Positions 63,720 to 64,000 of a DNA stretch of 64,000 nucleotides are shown here, one piece after another. The position numbers and the translations under genes are program-made. This DNA comes from JAADHX01 sp964569385 (GTDB lineage Bacteria; Actinomycetota; Acidimicrobiia; Acidimicrobiales; Poriferisodalaceae). The DNA lies in the NCBI GenBank assembly GCA_964569385.1, contig CAZMUM010000023.1, positions 17,171 to 81,170 of the forward strand, read 5' to 3'. The number at the start of each line of letters is the position of its first letter. The stretch's first letter is position 1. The notes beneath the pieces are model-generated. The model was not told the DNA's origin. It worked only from the letters and a program-made list of their open reading frames with translations, and did not search any database.

Positions 63720-63999
63720 TTATGGGTTGTTGGCGGCGTCGAGGGTGCAGATTCTGATGATGTTGTACACAGCGGCTTCGGTTTTGAACCAGGCCCGGTT
63801 GCGTTCTTGGCCGATGTAGCGGACTTTGCGGCCAGCGCCGACGGTTTTGATCCAACCGAACGGTTCCTCGACCCGTTTACGGATCCGCTGAGACACGCCA
63901 TGACCATCGTGGCGGGTAGTACGTCCATCAGCCACAAACCGTTTTGTGTCATAGTTTTTGTCGGCTCCGACTGTGCGCCGCCGTTGCCTGGTCGGTAAC
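63720..63999 (-). pseudogene. IS5-type transposase, C-terminal part with internal deletion, runs off the window
   Basis: The minus strand reads RRRTVGADKNYDTKRFVADGRTTRHDGHGVSQRIRKRVEEPFGW in one frame, then IKTV and VYNIIRICTLDAANN before a stop. IS5-family transposases have some 25 residues between the YDT..FV segment and DGRTTRH; these are missing here. The catalytic Glu region (RKRVEEPFGW) is intact. The 5' part lies beyond the window edge. Confidence 0.75.
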
Positions 64000-64000
64000 C

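Overview
The window looks like chromosomal DNA from a high-GC actinobacterium, most likely Acidimicrobiia or a close relative. This rests on gene content and signal structure, not on a database match. The content includes a HemY/HemQ haem route, a DUF3263 protein, a class III cyclase, ClpC, a CIRCE-controlled groEL without an adjacent groES, a PAC2 protein, a 13E12/DUF222 remnant and RadA. Many genes carry a TAnnnT box 6-8 bases before the start codon, the actinobacterial leaderless promoter pattern.

Layout. 0-3.2 kb: ABC exporter (ATPase cut by the window edge, plus FtsX-type permease). 3.2-11.9 kb: PPOX-fold protein, truncated 13E12 gene, giant Lhr-type helicase, CobW GTPase, secreted and small hypotheticals, EEP-family phosphohydrolase. 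11.9-26.7 kb: accessory region read mainly on the minus strand. It begins with a 3351-residue secreted RHS/YD-repeat protein ending in a HINT protease and toxin tip. An ATGA-overlapping candidate immunity gene follows, then a second secreted HINT-toxin with its own ATGA-overlapping partner. After these come a decayed third HINT cassette, a broken and an intact VapBC pair from a tandem duplication, and a fourth cassette N-terminus cut by a dead transposase.

26.8-34.6 kb: HelD-like helicase, divergent hemE-hemY-lnt operon, class III cyclase, dtd. 34.8-38.9 kb: overlapping glycosyltransferase, methyltransferase and alpha/alpha-barrel genes, then a second methyltransferase and a GtrA protein, probably a surface glycoconjugate cluster. 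39-48.5 kb: metabolic genes (TesB, DoxX, truncated haemoglobin, GNAT, PAC2, Nudix, acyl-CoA dehydrogenase, HemQ, FdhD, P450). 48.7-62.4 kb: housekeeping block (groEL, glycerate kinase, OtsB-type phosphatase, LytR_C and DUF3263 proteins, tRNA-Thr, rlmB-ispF-ispD, PIN-TRAM protein, Crp-type regulator, radA, LppM-like lipoprotein, clpC). 62.6-64 kb: a polyprenyl-synthetase homologue with damaged Asp motifs and an IS5-type transposase remnant running off the edge.

The most interesting part is the 11.9-26.7 kb polymorphic-toxin locus. The large RHS protein would be Sec-exported. Its HINT domain should free the C-terminal tip. Nearly identical HINT DNA in the downstream cassettes offers substrates for swapping tips together with their immunity genes. 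An insert of about 900 residues (beta-propeller flanked by two related Rossmann-like modules) splits the RHS core at a conserved point.
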